NCBI GenBank assembly: GCA_945833925.1
Contig: CAMAFX010000004.1
Location: forward strand, 1-64,000
DNA length: 64,000 nucleotides
Direction of reading: 5' to 3'
Source of the DNA: an uncultured Prevotellaceae bacterium
Lineage (GTDB): Bacteria > Bacteroidota > Bacteroidia > Bacteroidales > Bacteroidaceae
The notes beneath the pieces are model-generated. The model had not been told where the DNA came from. It did no database searches and was given only the letters and a program-made list of their open reading frames with translations. The position numbers were made by a program, and so were the translations under genes. This document shows positions 18,155 to 25,422 of this stretch, one piece after another (within the stretch, counting starts at the first letter, position 1; every line of letters starts with the position of its first letter).

Positions 18155-20314
18155 ATGAAAACTTATCAATCAAACGAGATTAAGAACATTGCCTTGCTTG
18201 GCAATGATGGAGCTGGTAAGACAACACTTACCGAGTCTTTGCTTTACGAAGCTGGTGTCATCAAGCGTCGTGGACGCATCACTCAGCAGAGTACCGTTTC
18301 AGATTATTTCCCTGTAGAGCAGGAATACGGATATAGCGTGTTCAGCACGGTATTCCACACAGAGTGGAACGGCAAGAAACTGAACATCATCGACTGCCCG
18401 GGCGCTGACGACTTTGCCGGTGCTTACATCACGGCTCTTAATGTTACAGATACTGCGCTCTTGCTGCTTAACGGACAGTATGGAGTTGAGGTCGGCACCC
18501 AGAACCACTTCCGCATCACCGAGAAGCTGGGCAAGCCAGTCATCTTCCTTGTCAACCAGCTCGACAGCGAGAATTGCGACTACGATGCCATCCTCGAGCA
18601 GTTGACCAGCATCTATGGTCCTAAGGTAGTGCCCATCCAGTATCCTGTAAAGACAGGCCCAGAGTTCAACTCGCTCATCGATGTTCTTCTGATGAAGAAG
18701 TATTCGTGGGGTCCAGAGGGTGGCGCTCCAACCATCGAGGAAATCCCTGCAGAGGAGATGGACAAGGCAAGTGTGATGCACAAGGCACTGGTGGAAGCCG
18801 CTGCAGAGCACGACGAAACCTTGATGGAGAAGTTCTTCGAGAGCGAAAGCCTGACAGAGGACGAGATGCGCGAGGGTATCCGCAAGGGTCTTGCATCGCG
18901 CGGTATGTTCCCGGTGTTCTGCGTAGATGCAGTTCGCGACATGGGTGTACGTCGTCTTATGGAGTTCTTGGGCAATGTCGTTCCTTTCGTTGACGAGATG
19001 CCCGACGTTCACAATACACGTGGCGAGGTTGTCAAGCCCGACTCAAACGCACCAACCAGTCTCTACTTCTTCAAGACAGCAGTAGAGCCACATATCGGCG
19101 AGGTTCAGTACTTCAAGGTGATGAGCGGAACCGTGCACGAAGGCGACGATATGACCAATGCAGACCGTGGTTCGAAGGAGCGTCTCGCACAGTTGTTCGT
19201 GTGCGCTGGTGCAAACCGCGAGAAGGTAGAGATGCTTACTGCAGGCGACATCGGCTGCACAGTCAAACTGAAGGATGTGAAGACAGGCAACACACTCAAC
19301 GACAAGACTGCCGAGAACAGATTCAACTTCATCAAGTATCCTAATCCAAAGTACACACGTGCCATCCGCGCCGTCAACGAGCAGGAGACCGAGAAGATGA
19401 TGAACGCTCTGAACAAGATGCGCGAGGAGGATCCAACATGGCAGATTGAACAGTCTAAGGAGTTGAAGCAGATACTGGTTCACGGACAGGGTGAGTTCCA
19501 CCTTCGCACACTGAAGTGGCGTATGGAGAACAACGAGAAGATACAGATTGTCTTCGACGAGCCAAAGATCCCTTACCGCGAGACTATCACCAAGGCAGCA
19601 CGCGCTGACTACCGACACAAGAAGCAGTCGGGTGGTGCAGGCCAGTTCGGCGAGGTACATCTTATTGTCGAGCCTTACTACGAAGGTATGCCAGATCCCG
19701 ACGTTTACAAGTTCGGCGGTCAGGAGTATCGCATCAACGTAAAGAGCAGCGAGACCGTAACACTCGAATGGGGTGGCAAACTTGTCTTCATCAACTCGGT
19801 TGTAGGTGGTGCCATCGACGCACGCTTCATGCCTGCCATCCTCAAGGGTGTCATGCAGCGTATGGAGCAGGGCCCGTTGACAGGATGCTATGCACGCGAC
19901 GTCCGCGTTATTGTATATGATGGAAAGATGCACCCGGTAGACAGCAACGAACTCTCGTTCATGCTGGCAGGACGCCAGGCTTTTGCCCAGGCATTCAAGG
20001 AGGCAGGTCCAAAGATTCTCGAGCCTATCAACGACGTCGAGGTATTCGTGCCAAGCGACAAGTTGGGCGATGTGATGGGTGACCTCCAGGGTCGTCGTGC
20101 CATGATTATGGGTATGACCAGCGAGAACGGTTACGAGAAACTGGTTGCCAAGGTTCCACAGAAGGAGATGTCGAACTACAGTACAGCGTTGAGCAGTCTC
20201 ACCGGAGGTCGCGCAAGTTTCATCCAGAAGTTTGCAAGTTACGAGCTCGTTCCTTCTGATGTTCAGCAGCAGCTCATCAAGGCTTACGAGGATTCGAAGG
20301 CAGCAGAGGAATAA
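18155..20314 (+). CDS. Elongation factor G paralogue EF-G2, GTPase-altered
   Basis: A 719-residue five-domain EF-G-like protein. The P-loop GNDGAGKTT (16-24) is intact. The switch II motif is DCPGADDF (80-87) instead of DTPGHVDF, so the catalytic His is replaced by Ala84, and the NKxD motif is NQLD (134-137). These changes match the Bacteroides paralogue EF-G2, reported to support translocation without GTP hydrolysis and to be needed during carbon starvation. Domain IV (KQSGGAGQFGEVHL) and domain V are well conserved, so it should still bind the ribosome. It is not the housekeeping fusA, which lies outside the window. A likely single-gene unit, with a hairpin at 20340-20373. Confidence 0.93.
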   Translation: MKTYQSNEIKNIALLGNDGAGKTTLTESLLYEAGVIKRRGRITQQSTVSDYFPVEQEYGYSVFSTVFHTEWNGKKLNIIDCPGADDFAGAYITALNVTDTALLLLNGQYGVEVGTQNHFRITEKLGKPVIFLVNQLDSENCDYDAILEQLTSIYGPKVVPIQYPVKTGPEFNSLIDVLLMKKYSWGPEGGAPTIEEIPAEEMDKASVMHKALVEAAAEHDETLMEKFFESESLTEDEMREGIRKGLASRGMFPVFCVDAVRDMGVRRLMEFLGNVVPFVDEMPDVHNTRGEVVKPDSNAPTSLYFFKTAVEPHIGEVQYFKVMSGTVHEGDDMTNADRGSKERLAQLFVCAGANREKVEMLTAGDIGCTVKLKDVKTGNTLNDKTAENRFNFIKYPNPKYTRAIRAVNEQETEKMMNALNKMREEDPTWQIEQSKELKQILVHGQGEFHLRTLKWRMENNEKIQIVFDEPKIPYRETITKAARADYRHKKQSGGAGQFGEVHLIVEPYYEGMPDPDVYKFGGQEYRINVKSSETVTLEWGGKLVFINSVVGGAIDARFMPAILKGVMQRMEQGPLTGCYARDVRVIVYDGKMHPVDSNELSFMLAGRQAFAQAFKEAGPKILEPINDVEVFVPSDKLGDVMGDLQGRRAMIMGMTSENGYEKLVAKVPQKEMSNYSTALSSLTGGRASFIQKFASYELVPSDVQQQLIKAYEDSKAAEE

Positions 20315-20339
20315 GCAAGACATACAAATACCATAGGAT

Positions 20340-20373
20340 ATCGCCTCGTGTGCAGATGTGCGCACGGGGCGAT
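20340..20373 (+). terminator. Probable terminator between EF-G2 and rprX
   Basis: ATCGCC (20340-20345) and GGCGAT (20368-20373) close a stem, extended inward by CGTG/CACG, and TCCGTTTTG follows. The gap from EF-G2 to rprX is 144 bases. Confidence 0.6.
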
Positions 20374-20446
20374 TCCGTTTTGTAGATAATTGTTAAAAAC
20401 AGGCGCAAAATGGCACGCTGAGTGATGCTCTCAGCCGTCTCTTATA

Positions 20447-20454
20447 TAAATTTG
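20447..20454 (+). promoter_or_regulatory. Candidate -7 promoter box abutting the rprX start codon
   Basis: TAAATTTG matches TAnnTTTG and ends only 4 bases before the ATG at 20459. If used, transcription would start at or within a base or two of the ATG, giving a leaderless mRNA. Confidence 0.45.
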
Positions 20455-20458
20455 CAGT

Positions 20459-21973
20459 ATGAAACGTAAGACGATTTGGATATTAGGTGCAGTTATCGGA
20501 GCACTCAGCGTGGTTCTCCTTTACATGCAGTGGCACAACGCAGAGCTGATGGTGCGTATGCGCAAGGCTCAGTTCGACGAGTCGGTGCTGAGAAGTCTGG
20601 ACCAGGCTTCGCACGACCTGGAGCGAAACGAGACATTCCGCTATCTCGAGTCCATCGTTCAGAGTCACGTGCAGGAACTCGACTCGGCTGCGGTGAGGGG
20701 TGTCAAGCCTCCATATCTCGGTATGAACCTTGGCGACTCGCTCATAGTGTTCCAGCCTCGTATGGTGAGTCCTAATGCCCAGCTTCCGCTGCTCAGTATG
20801 CGTACTCGCCCGTCAGCCAACGGTGCCAGCCAGTCTTTTCTTGAGTCGGTGAAGAATGCGTATGTCTATCAGCGCGCCGTTCTGGACGAGGTCATCTACA
20901 CCGTCCTCTATAATGCCAGCGAGAGCAGTCTGGAGAACCGTCTGAACGTCAATATGCTTGATGCCTATCTTACAGAGGCGCTCAAGAGAAACGGCATCAG
21001 CATCCCGTTCCACTTCAAGGTGGTGTCGGCAGAAGGCGAGGTACTGTTCCGTTGTGCCGACTACGACTCGACAGGTGCCGACTACTCGTATACGCAGACG
21101 CTCTTCCGCAACGATCCTGCCAACAAGATGGGCGTGGTGCAGGTCCACTTCCCAACGATGGACGAGTACATCTGGGGCGTGGCACGCACCATGACGCCGA
21201 TGATGGCGTTCACCTTCCTGCTTCTCATCGTCTTCTGGTATACCATCTACCAGTTGGCACGCCAGAAGAAGGTCAGCGAGATGAAGAACGACTTCATCAA
21301 CAACATGACACACGAGTTCAAGACTCCGCTGGCAAGTATCTCGCTTGCCGCCCAGATGCTGAGCGACAAGACGGTGAACAAGACCGAGGCGATGTACGAG
21401 AATCTTGCCAACATCATCAGCAACGAGACACGCAGACTGCGCTTCCAGGTGGAGAAGGTGCTCCAGATGTCGCTCTTCGACCACGATAATATAAGGATAA
21501 AGAACGAGGAGCTGGATACAAACCAGATGCTGGAGTCGGTGGTCAATACCTTCCAGTTGCGAATAAAGCAGAACGGCGGTTCTGTGGAGACAAAGATAGA
21601 GGCGTACGACCCGTTCGTGTATGGCGACGAGATGCATCTTACGAATGTCTTCTTCAACCTGCTCGACAATGCGGTGAAGTATTCTCGCCCCGACGTCAGC
21701 CTGAAACTGGTGGTACACACCGAGAACGTGGGCGACAACCTGCAGATAACAATACAGGACAATGGCATCGGCATACAGAAGAGCGACCTTGCCCATATCT
21801 TCGAACGCTTCTACCGTGTACATACGGGTAATCAGCACAATGTCAAGGGCTTCGGTCTCGGCTTGGCTTACGTGCGGACCATCATACAACTTCATCATGG
21901 CAAGATACGTGCCGAGAGCGAGGTGGGCGAGGGAACAAAGTTTATCATCACCCTGCCTACTGTTAAGGACTGA
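20459..21973 (+). CDS. rprX: Sensor histidine kinase, RprX-type
   Basis: A 504-residue inner-membrane kinase. TM1 is about 6-23, a periplasmic sensor domain of about 220 residues follows, and TM2 is about 245-266. The HisKA helix NNMTHEFKTPLASISLA has the phosphoacceptor His285. The ATPase domain shows NLLDNAVKYSRP (N box), DNGIGIQ (G1) and KGFGLGLAYVRTI (G2). It is paired with the response regulator at 22052, and domain layout and partner match RprX/RprY of Bacteroides fragilis, originally linked to tetracycline-resistance regulation and central metabolism. The signal sensed is unknown. Confidence 0.9.
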   Translation: MKRKTIWILGAVIGALSVVLLYMQWHNAELMVRMRKAQFDESVLRSLDQASHDLERNETFRYLESIVQSHVQELDSAAVRGVKPPYLGMNLGDSLIVFQPRMVSPNAQLPLLSMRTRPSANGASQSFLESVKNAYVYQRAVLDEVIYTVLYNASESSLENRLNVNMLDAYLTEALKRNGISIPFHFKVVSAEGEVLFRCADYDSTGADYSYTQTLFRNDPANKMGVVQVHFPTMDEYIWGVARTMTPMMAFTFLLLIVFWYTIYQLARQKKVSEMKNDFINNMTHEFKTPLASISLAAQMLSDKTVNKTEAMYENLANIISNETRRLRFQVEKVLQMSLFDHDNIRIKNEELDTNQMLESVVNTFQLRIKQNGGSVETKIEAYDPFVYGDEMHLTNVFFNLLDNAVKYSRPDVSLKLVVHTENVGDNLQITIQDNGIGIQKSDLAHIFERFYRVHTGNQHNVKGFGLGLAYVRTIIQLHHGKIRAESEVGEGTKFIITLPTVKD

Positions 21974-22051
21974 CGCACGAACAACAATGAACAGGACGCC
22001 TGCCGTGGCAGACGCAGAATATGGTTACGAATCAATTAAAAACTTACTATT

Positions 22052-22768
22052 ATGAATACAATGGACGAAAAACTGAGAATTCTTTTGTGTGAAGATGATG
22101 AGAGTCTGGGCATGCTGCTCAGGGACTACCTGCAGGCAAAGGACTACGATGCCGACCTCTGCCTGGACGGTGAGGAGGGCTATCGCGCTTTCTGCAAGAA
22201 CAGATACGACCTGTGTGTGCTCGATGTCATGATGCCACGCAAGGACGGTTTCCAGTTGGCAAAGGAGATAAGGATGATGAACTCCGACATACCCATCGTC
22301 TTCCTCACCGCAAAGAACCTGAAGGAGGACGTGTTCGAGGGATTCCGCATCGGAGCCGACGACTACATCACCAAGCCTTTCTCTATGGACGAGCTGGTGT
22401 TCCGCATGGAGGCAATCCTGCGTCGTGTCCGTGGCAGAAAGTCGAAGGACAATCAGATGTTCAAACTTGGCATATTCACCTTCGACATGCAACATCAGCT
22501 GCTCATTCGCGGCGACGAGAAGACCAAGCTCACCACCAAGGAGTGCGAACTGCTGACGCTTCTGTGCAAGCATGTCAACGATGTGCTGCAGCGCGAACTG
22601 GCACTGAAGACGATATGGATTGACGACAACTACTTCAATGCTCGCTCGATGGATGTCTACATCACCAAACTTCGCAAGCACCTGAAGGCTGACCCAAGAA
22701 TCGAGATCAACAACGTGCACGGCAGAGGCTACCGTCTCATCATCCCTGACGAGGAGACAGAAGAATGA
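22052..22768 (+). CDS. rprY: DNA-binding response regulator, RprY-type (OmpR family)
   Basis: A 238-residue protein. Residues about 8-125 form the receiver: acidic pair ED(D) at 14-16, phosphoacceptor Asp58 in CVLDVMMPRKDGF, and the conserved Lys in TKPFSMDEL. Residues about 140-235 are an OmpR/PhoB winged helix (TTKECELLTLLCKH, then NYFNARSMDVYITKLRKHL and INNVHGRGYRLI). A second in-frame ATG four codons in (MDEKLRILLCEDD) may be the real start. It lies 78 bases after rprX, so the two are probably cotranscribed, and is followed by a strong bidirectional terminator. Confidence 0.93.
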   Translation: MNTMDEKLRILLCEDDESLGMLLRDYLQAKDYDADLCLDGEEGYRAFCKNRYDLCVLDVMMPRKDGFQLAKEIRMMNSDIPIVFLTAKNLKEDVFEGFRIGADDYITKPFSMDELVFRMEAILRRVRGRKSKDNQMFKLGIFTFDMQHQLLIRGDEKTKLTTKECELLTLLCKHVNDVLQRELALKTIWIDDNYFNARSMDVYITKLRKHLKADPRIEINNVHGRGYRLIIPDEETEE

Positions 22769-22774
22769 TAAAAC

Positions 22775-22814
22775 AAAAAAAAAACGTCGCTCATCCGGAG
22801 CGACGTTTTTTTTG
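22775..22814. terminator. Bidirectional terminator between rprY and a small membrane protein gene
   Basis: ACGTCGC (22784-22790) pairs with GCGACGT (22801-22807). A run of ten A precedes the stem and eight T follow, so it works as a terminator on both strands. The flanking genes converge here. Confidence 0.9.
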
Positions 22815-22852
22815 TAATCAGCAGTGAAAGGGCAGAATTACTTCTGCTTCTT

Positions 22853-23005
22853 CAGCATAATGACGTGAACTACTACACCGGCGATGATAGCTGCAATAGC
22901 AATCATCTGATACCAGTTGTAGTCAACGAGAGTAGAAGTGAGATAGCTGACTACAAGCATGATTACACCTACTACGATAAGTGCAATTCCAGAAAACTTT
23001 GCCAT
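22853..23005 (-). CDS. Small membrane protein (50 aa)
   Basis: The minus-strand ORF begins MAKFSGIALIVVGVIMLVVS and continues through a polar loop (TSTLVDYNWYQ) into a second hydrophobic helix (MIAIAAIIAGVVVHVI), ending ...HVIC. This is the two-helix pattern of a small inner-membrane protein. The stop is at 22853. A -1 shift in the last codons would end the protein ...HVIMLKKQK at 22839, a basic tail typical of such proteins, so the present end may reflect a single-base change. It converges with rprY. Confidence 0.75.
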
Positions 23006-23157
23006 ATTTTTGTAATTTTATTTGTTGTTCAACTAATTTTCCGTTACAAATTAACGAAATATTCTTCAATCGGCGAAACTTTTTGAATAAAAAGTGCGCT
23101 TCAATGTCTCAAAAAATGATTCTTGCAGTGCGAGGAGCTTAAAAAATACATTCTAAA

Positions 23158-23247
23158 GCATCGTGCAGATATTCATTGAAGCATCTTAGTGTTGTTTGTC
23201 AGCGCAGTCCAGATATTCATTGGCGCATCGTGCAGATATTCGCAGGC
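23158..23247. repeat. Degenerate tandem array, unit about 23 bp, upstream of rpsF
   Basis: Units start at 23158, 23181, 23202 and 23225. The first and last share GCATCGTGCAGATATTC and the third has CCAGATATTCATTGGC; the second is diverged. The array sits in the 615-bp stretch between rprY and rpsF, about 80 bases upstream of the rpsF -7 box. The rest of that stretch holds the small membrane gene and A/T-rich DNA. Confidence 0.75.
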
Positions 23248-23326
23248 GACGCCCCACCACACGTCGGCTTTGGGCCTGGAGAGGTAAAAAGTTGCTGAAA
23301 ATCTTGGCTGTTTCGGAAAAAAGCAG

Positions 23327-23334
23327 TACCTTTG
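23327..23334 (+). promoter_or_regulatory. Promoter of the rpsF operon
   Basis: TACCTTTG matches TAnnTTTG, and TTG at 23304-23306 lies 20 bases upstream as the -33 element. The leader to the rpsF ATG (23384) is about 43 bases and A/T-rich. Confidence 0.7.
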
Positions 23335-23383
23335 CACCGCTTTAAGCAAAAATATAAATTTTTTAATCAACAAATTACGTATT

Positions 23384-23719
23384 ATGAATCAATACGAAAC
23401 CGTTTTCATTTTGACTCCCGTTTTGTCTGATGATCAGATGAAGGAAGCGGTTGAAAAGTTCAAGGGTATCCTCACAAGCAATGGTGCTGAAATCATTAAC
23501 GAGGAGCTCTGGGGCTTGAAGAAGCTTGCTTATCCTATTCAGAAGAAGAGTACGGGATTCTACGTCCTTGTAGAGTTCAAGGCAGAGCCAACAGTCATCA
23601 AGACTTTGGAAGTGAATTATCGTCGTGACGAGCGCATCATCCGCTACATCACAATCAAGAACGAGAAGTACGCAGCTCAGTATGCTGAGAAGCGTCGTAA
23701 CAAGCAAAAGGAGGCATAA
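23384..23719 (+). CDS. rpsF: 30S ribosomal protein S6
   Basis: A 111-residue protein with the S6 ferredoxin-like fold: [20 protein letters not shown] opening, [21 protein letters not shown] in the middle and [13 protein letters not shown] near the end. S6 pairs with S18 on the 30S platform. It is the first gene of rpsF-rpsR-rplI, with only 3 bases to rpsR. Confidence 0.98.
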   Translation: MNQYETVFILTPVLSDDQMKEAVEKFKGILTSNGAEIINEELWGLKKLAYPIQKKSTGFYVLVEFKAEPTVIKTLEVNYRRDERIIRYITIKNEKYAAQYAEKRRNKQKEA

Positions 23720-23722
23720 GAC

Positions 23723-23992
23723 ATGGCACAGCAAACATCTGAAATTCGTTATCTGACCGCTCCCGCGATCGATACAAAGAAGAAGAAGTACTGCCGTTTC
23801 AAGAAGAGCGGTATCAAGTACATCGACTACAAGGATCCCGAATTCCTCAAGAAGTTCCTCAACGAGCAGGGTAAGATTCTTCCCCGTCGCATCACCGGTA
23901 CTTCTTTGAAGTATCAGCGTCGTGTCGCTCAGGCTGTTAAGCGTGCTCGCCACCTTGCCTTGCTTCCATTCGTAACTGATTTGATGAAATAA
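23723..23992 (+). CDS. rpsR: 30S ribosomal protein S18
   Basis: An 89-residue basic protein. [21 protein letters not shown] and [20 protein letters not shown] are the standard S18 blocks. One cysteine is in the YCRFK region; the four-Cys zinc form is absent. It binds S6 as a heterodimer on 16S rRNA and is the middle gene of the operon. Confidence 0.98.
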   Translation: MAQQTSEIRYLTAPAIDTKKKKYCRFKKSGIKYIDYKDPEFLKKFLNEQGKILPRRITGTSLKYQRRVAQAVKRARHLALLPFVTDLMK

Positions 23993-24011
23993 TTAAAGAG
24001 GAGGACAAGAT

Positions 24012-24521
24012 ATGGAATTGATACTGAAAGAAGATGTTATCGGCTTGGGTTACAAGAACGATATCGTGAATGTTAAGAGTGGCTACGGTCGCAACTATCT
24101 TATCCCCACTGGTAAGGCTGTCATCGCTTCACCTTCAGCTCGCAAGGTACTCGCTGAGAACCTTCGTCAGCAGGCAGTGAAGTTGGCTAAGATCAAGGCT
24201 GCTGCCGAAGAGAAGGCTGCTGCACTTGGTAGCCAGAAGCTTACCGTTGTTACCAAGGTTAGTGCTACAGGTACTATCTACGGTAGCGTTAACTCTCTCA
24301 TCATCGCTGATGAGTTGGCTAAGCTCGGTTTCGAGGTTGACCGTAAGCTTATCAAGGTTGCTGACATCAAGGCAGTTGGTGACTACACAGCTACTATCCG
24401 CCTTCACAAGGAGGTTAGCGTAGAGGTTCCTTTCACAGTTGTTGCTGAGAACGCACCTGTTGAGGAGGCACCTGCAGCTGAGGCACCAGTAGAGGCTCCT
24501 GCAGAGGAGGCTGCTGAGTAA
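24012..24521 (+). CDS. rplI: 50S ribosomal protein L9
   Basis: A 169-residue protein. The N-terminal domain MELILKEDVIGLGYKNDIVN and GYGRNYLIPTGKA bind 23S rRNA, followed by the long connecting helix and C-terminal domain. The tail is an Ala/Pro/Glu-rich repeat (EEAPAAEAPVEAPAEEAAE) that extends beyond the usual 148-150 residues and is common in Bacteroidales. It is the last gene of the operon, followed by a terminator at 24573. Confidence 0.97.
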   Translation: MELILKEDVIGLGYKNDIVNVKSGYGRNYLIPTGKAVIASPSARKVLAENLRQQAVKLAKIKAAAEEKAAALGSQKLTVVTKVSATGTIYGSVNSLIIADELAKLGFEVDRKLIKVADIKAVGDYTATIRLHKEVSVEVPFTVVAENAPVEEAPAAEAPVEAPAEEAAE

Positions 24522-24572
24522 TCAGTGCCGCGTACATAGAAGCTTAAATTTGTAAAGCTATCTATATAGCAC

Positions 24573-24604
24573 AAGAACCATCATCCGAAAGGATGGTGGT
24601 TCTT
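24573..24604 (+). terminator. Terminator of the rpsF-rpsR-rplI operon
   Basis: AAGAACCATCATCC (24573-24586), GAAA tetraloop, GGATGGTGGTTCTT (24591-24604): a 14-bp stem with one T-G wobble, followed by TATTTTT. Confidence 0.92.
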
Positions 24605-24649
24605 TATTTTTCGTCGGTAGCCATAGGTCAGGGTTGATGCCGTTTCATG

Positions 24650-24695
24650 TTTCTGTATCTTCCCGTTTCTTCTTTCTGTATCTTTCCTTTGTTGA
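24650..24695. repeat. Two tandem 23-bp repeats
   Basis: TTTCTGTATCTTCC at 24650 and TTTCTGTATCTTTCC at 24673 recur at exactly 23 bp. They lie in the 423-base stretch between rplI and the small lipoprotein gene, which otherwise holds the rplI terminator, the A/T-tract array and the lipoprotein terminator. Confidence 0.65.
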
Positions 24696-24758
24696 AGTTG
24701 CGACGACGCAGGGCGTATCTCATGATTCATGCCCTTTTTTTACCTCCTTTCGGAAGTG

Positions 24759-24833
24759 AAATTTTTTTTCCGTAGCGAAAAAAATTTTTTCTGGTGCGTA
24801 AAAAAAATTTTTATGCATCGAAAAAACTTTTTT
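24759..24833. other. Phased A/T tracts, probably bent DNA
   Basis: Four A-run/T-run junctions are centred near 24761, 24784, 24807 and 24827, that is, spaced 23, 23 and 20 bp. An inverted repeat GGTGCGT (24793-24799) / ACGCACC (24835-24841) brackets the last two tracts. Such spacing of A-tracts at two helical turns is expected to curve DNA. Confidence 0.6.
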
Positions 24834-24890
24834 AACGCACCGTAATTGTCGTGTCTTCTGTCAGACTCTGTCTGCTTGACGTACAGGCAC

Positions 24891-24918
24891 AAAAAAAGAG
24901 GGCTCTTTTGGAGTCCTC
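24891..24918 (-). terminator. Terminator of the small Cys/Asp/Thr-rich lipoprotein gene
   Basis: On the minus strand GAGGACTC pairs with GAGCCCTC (plus-strand coordinates 24911-24918 and 24898-24905) with one wobble pair, then seven T follow (24891-24897). It lies 26 bases past the lipoprotein stop. Confidence 0.8.
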
Positions 24919-24944
24919 GTTTTACTTTTGTGCTTTCGAGCTTA

Positions 24945-25145
24945 TTAAGCCTGAGGAGCAGCTGCGCTGTCAGCAACAGTAGTGTCAGCAACAACAGTGT
25001 CGCAGCATGCGCTGTCGCAAACACATGTGTCAGCTACTGTATCAACAGCTGTAGTGTCAGCAGTCTCACCACCCTTGCAAGAAGTCATACTTACTGCCAA
25101 AGAAGCAGCGATAGCAGCTACGAAAACAAATGCAATCTTTTTCAT
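24945..25145 (-). CDS. Tiny lipoprotein, Cys/Asp/Thr-rich
   Basis: A 66-residue protein. The signal peptide MKKIAFVFVAAIAASLAVSM ends in lipobox TSC with the lipid Cys at 23, followed by KGGE. The mature 44 residues are low complexity, built of TADT/TVADT-like repeats with a central CVCDSACC cluster: four further cysteines in eight residues, which could bind metal or form disulfides. It has its own promoter (25198-25205) and terminator, so it is likely a real, well-expressed gene. Similar small Ala/Asp/Thr lipoproteins occur in Prevotella; I know no function. Confidence 0.85.
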   Translation of the reverse strand: MKKIAFVFVAAIAASLAVSMTSCKGGETADTTAVDTVADTCVCDSACCDTVVADTTVADSAAAPQA

Positions 25146-25197
25146 TTTAAATGCTTTTTAAATTTGTAAAACGATAGTTATTTTTCTAAAACCGATG

Positions 25198-25205
25198 CAA
25201 AGTTA
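25198..25205 (-). promoter_or_regulatory. Promoter box of the tiny lipoprotein gene
   Basis: The plus strand reads CAAAGTTA, so the minus strand reads TAACTTTG, an exact TAnnTTTG match 53 bases upstream of the ATG. Confidence 0.65.
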
Positions 25206-25385
25206 CGCACTTTTTCGATAACTTGTATCATTTGACACGTATTTTTTTAATATTTTTTTTAACTTTTTTCTTGACAAATTCTTAACTATCAGAAAAACAA
25301 TGATATACGAAAGAGCCTTTTTTCGCCTGTTTTCGTTGATTTTTAAAAAGTGGGTCGTTTTATTTCCTATTAATCATTATTTCCG

Positions 25386-25393
25386 TATCTTTG
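25386..25393 (+). promoter_or_regulatory. Promoter box of mtaB
   Basis: TATCTTTG, an exact TAnnTTTG match 30 bases upstream of the mtaB ATG. Confidence 0.65.
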
Positions 25394-25422
25394 CATTCAG
25401 ATTAAAATCGGAAAGGTAAATC

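Noticed and set aside
23335..23383. S6:S18 autoregulatory RNA motif in the rpsF leader
   Set aside because: CACCG is present near the predicted start, but I could not build the required bulged stem-loop; evidence is too thin.
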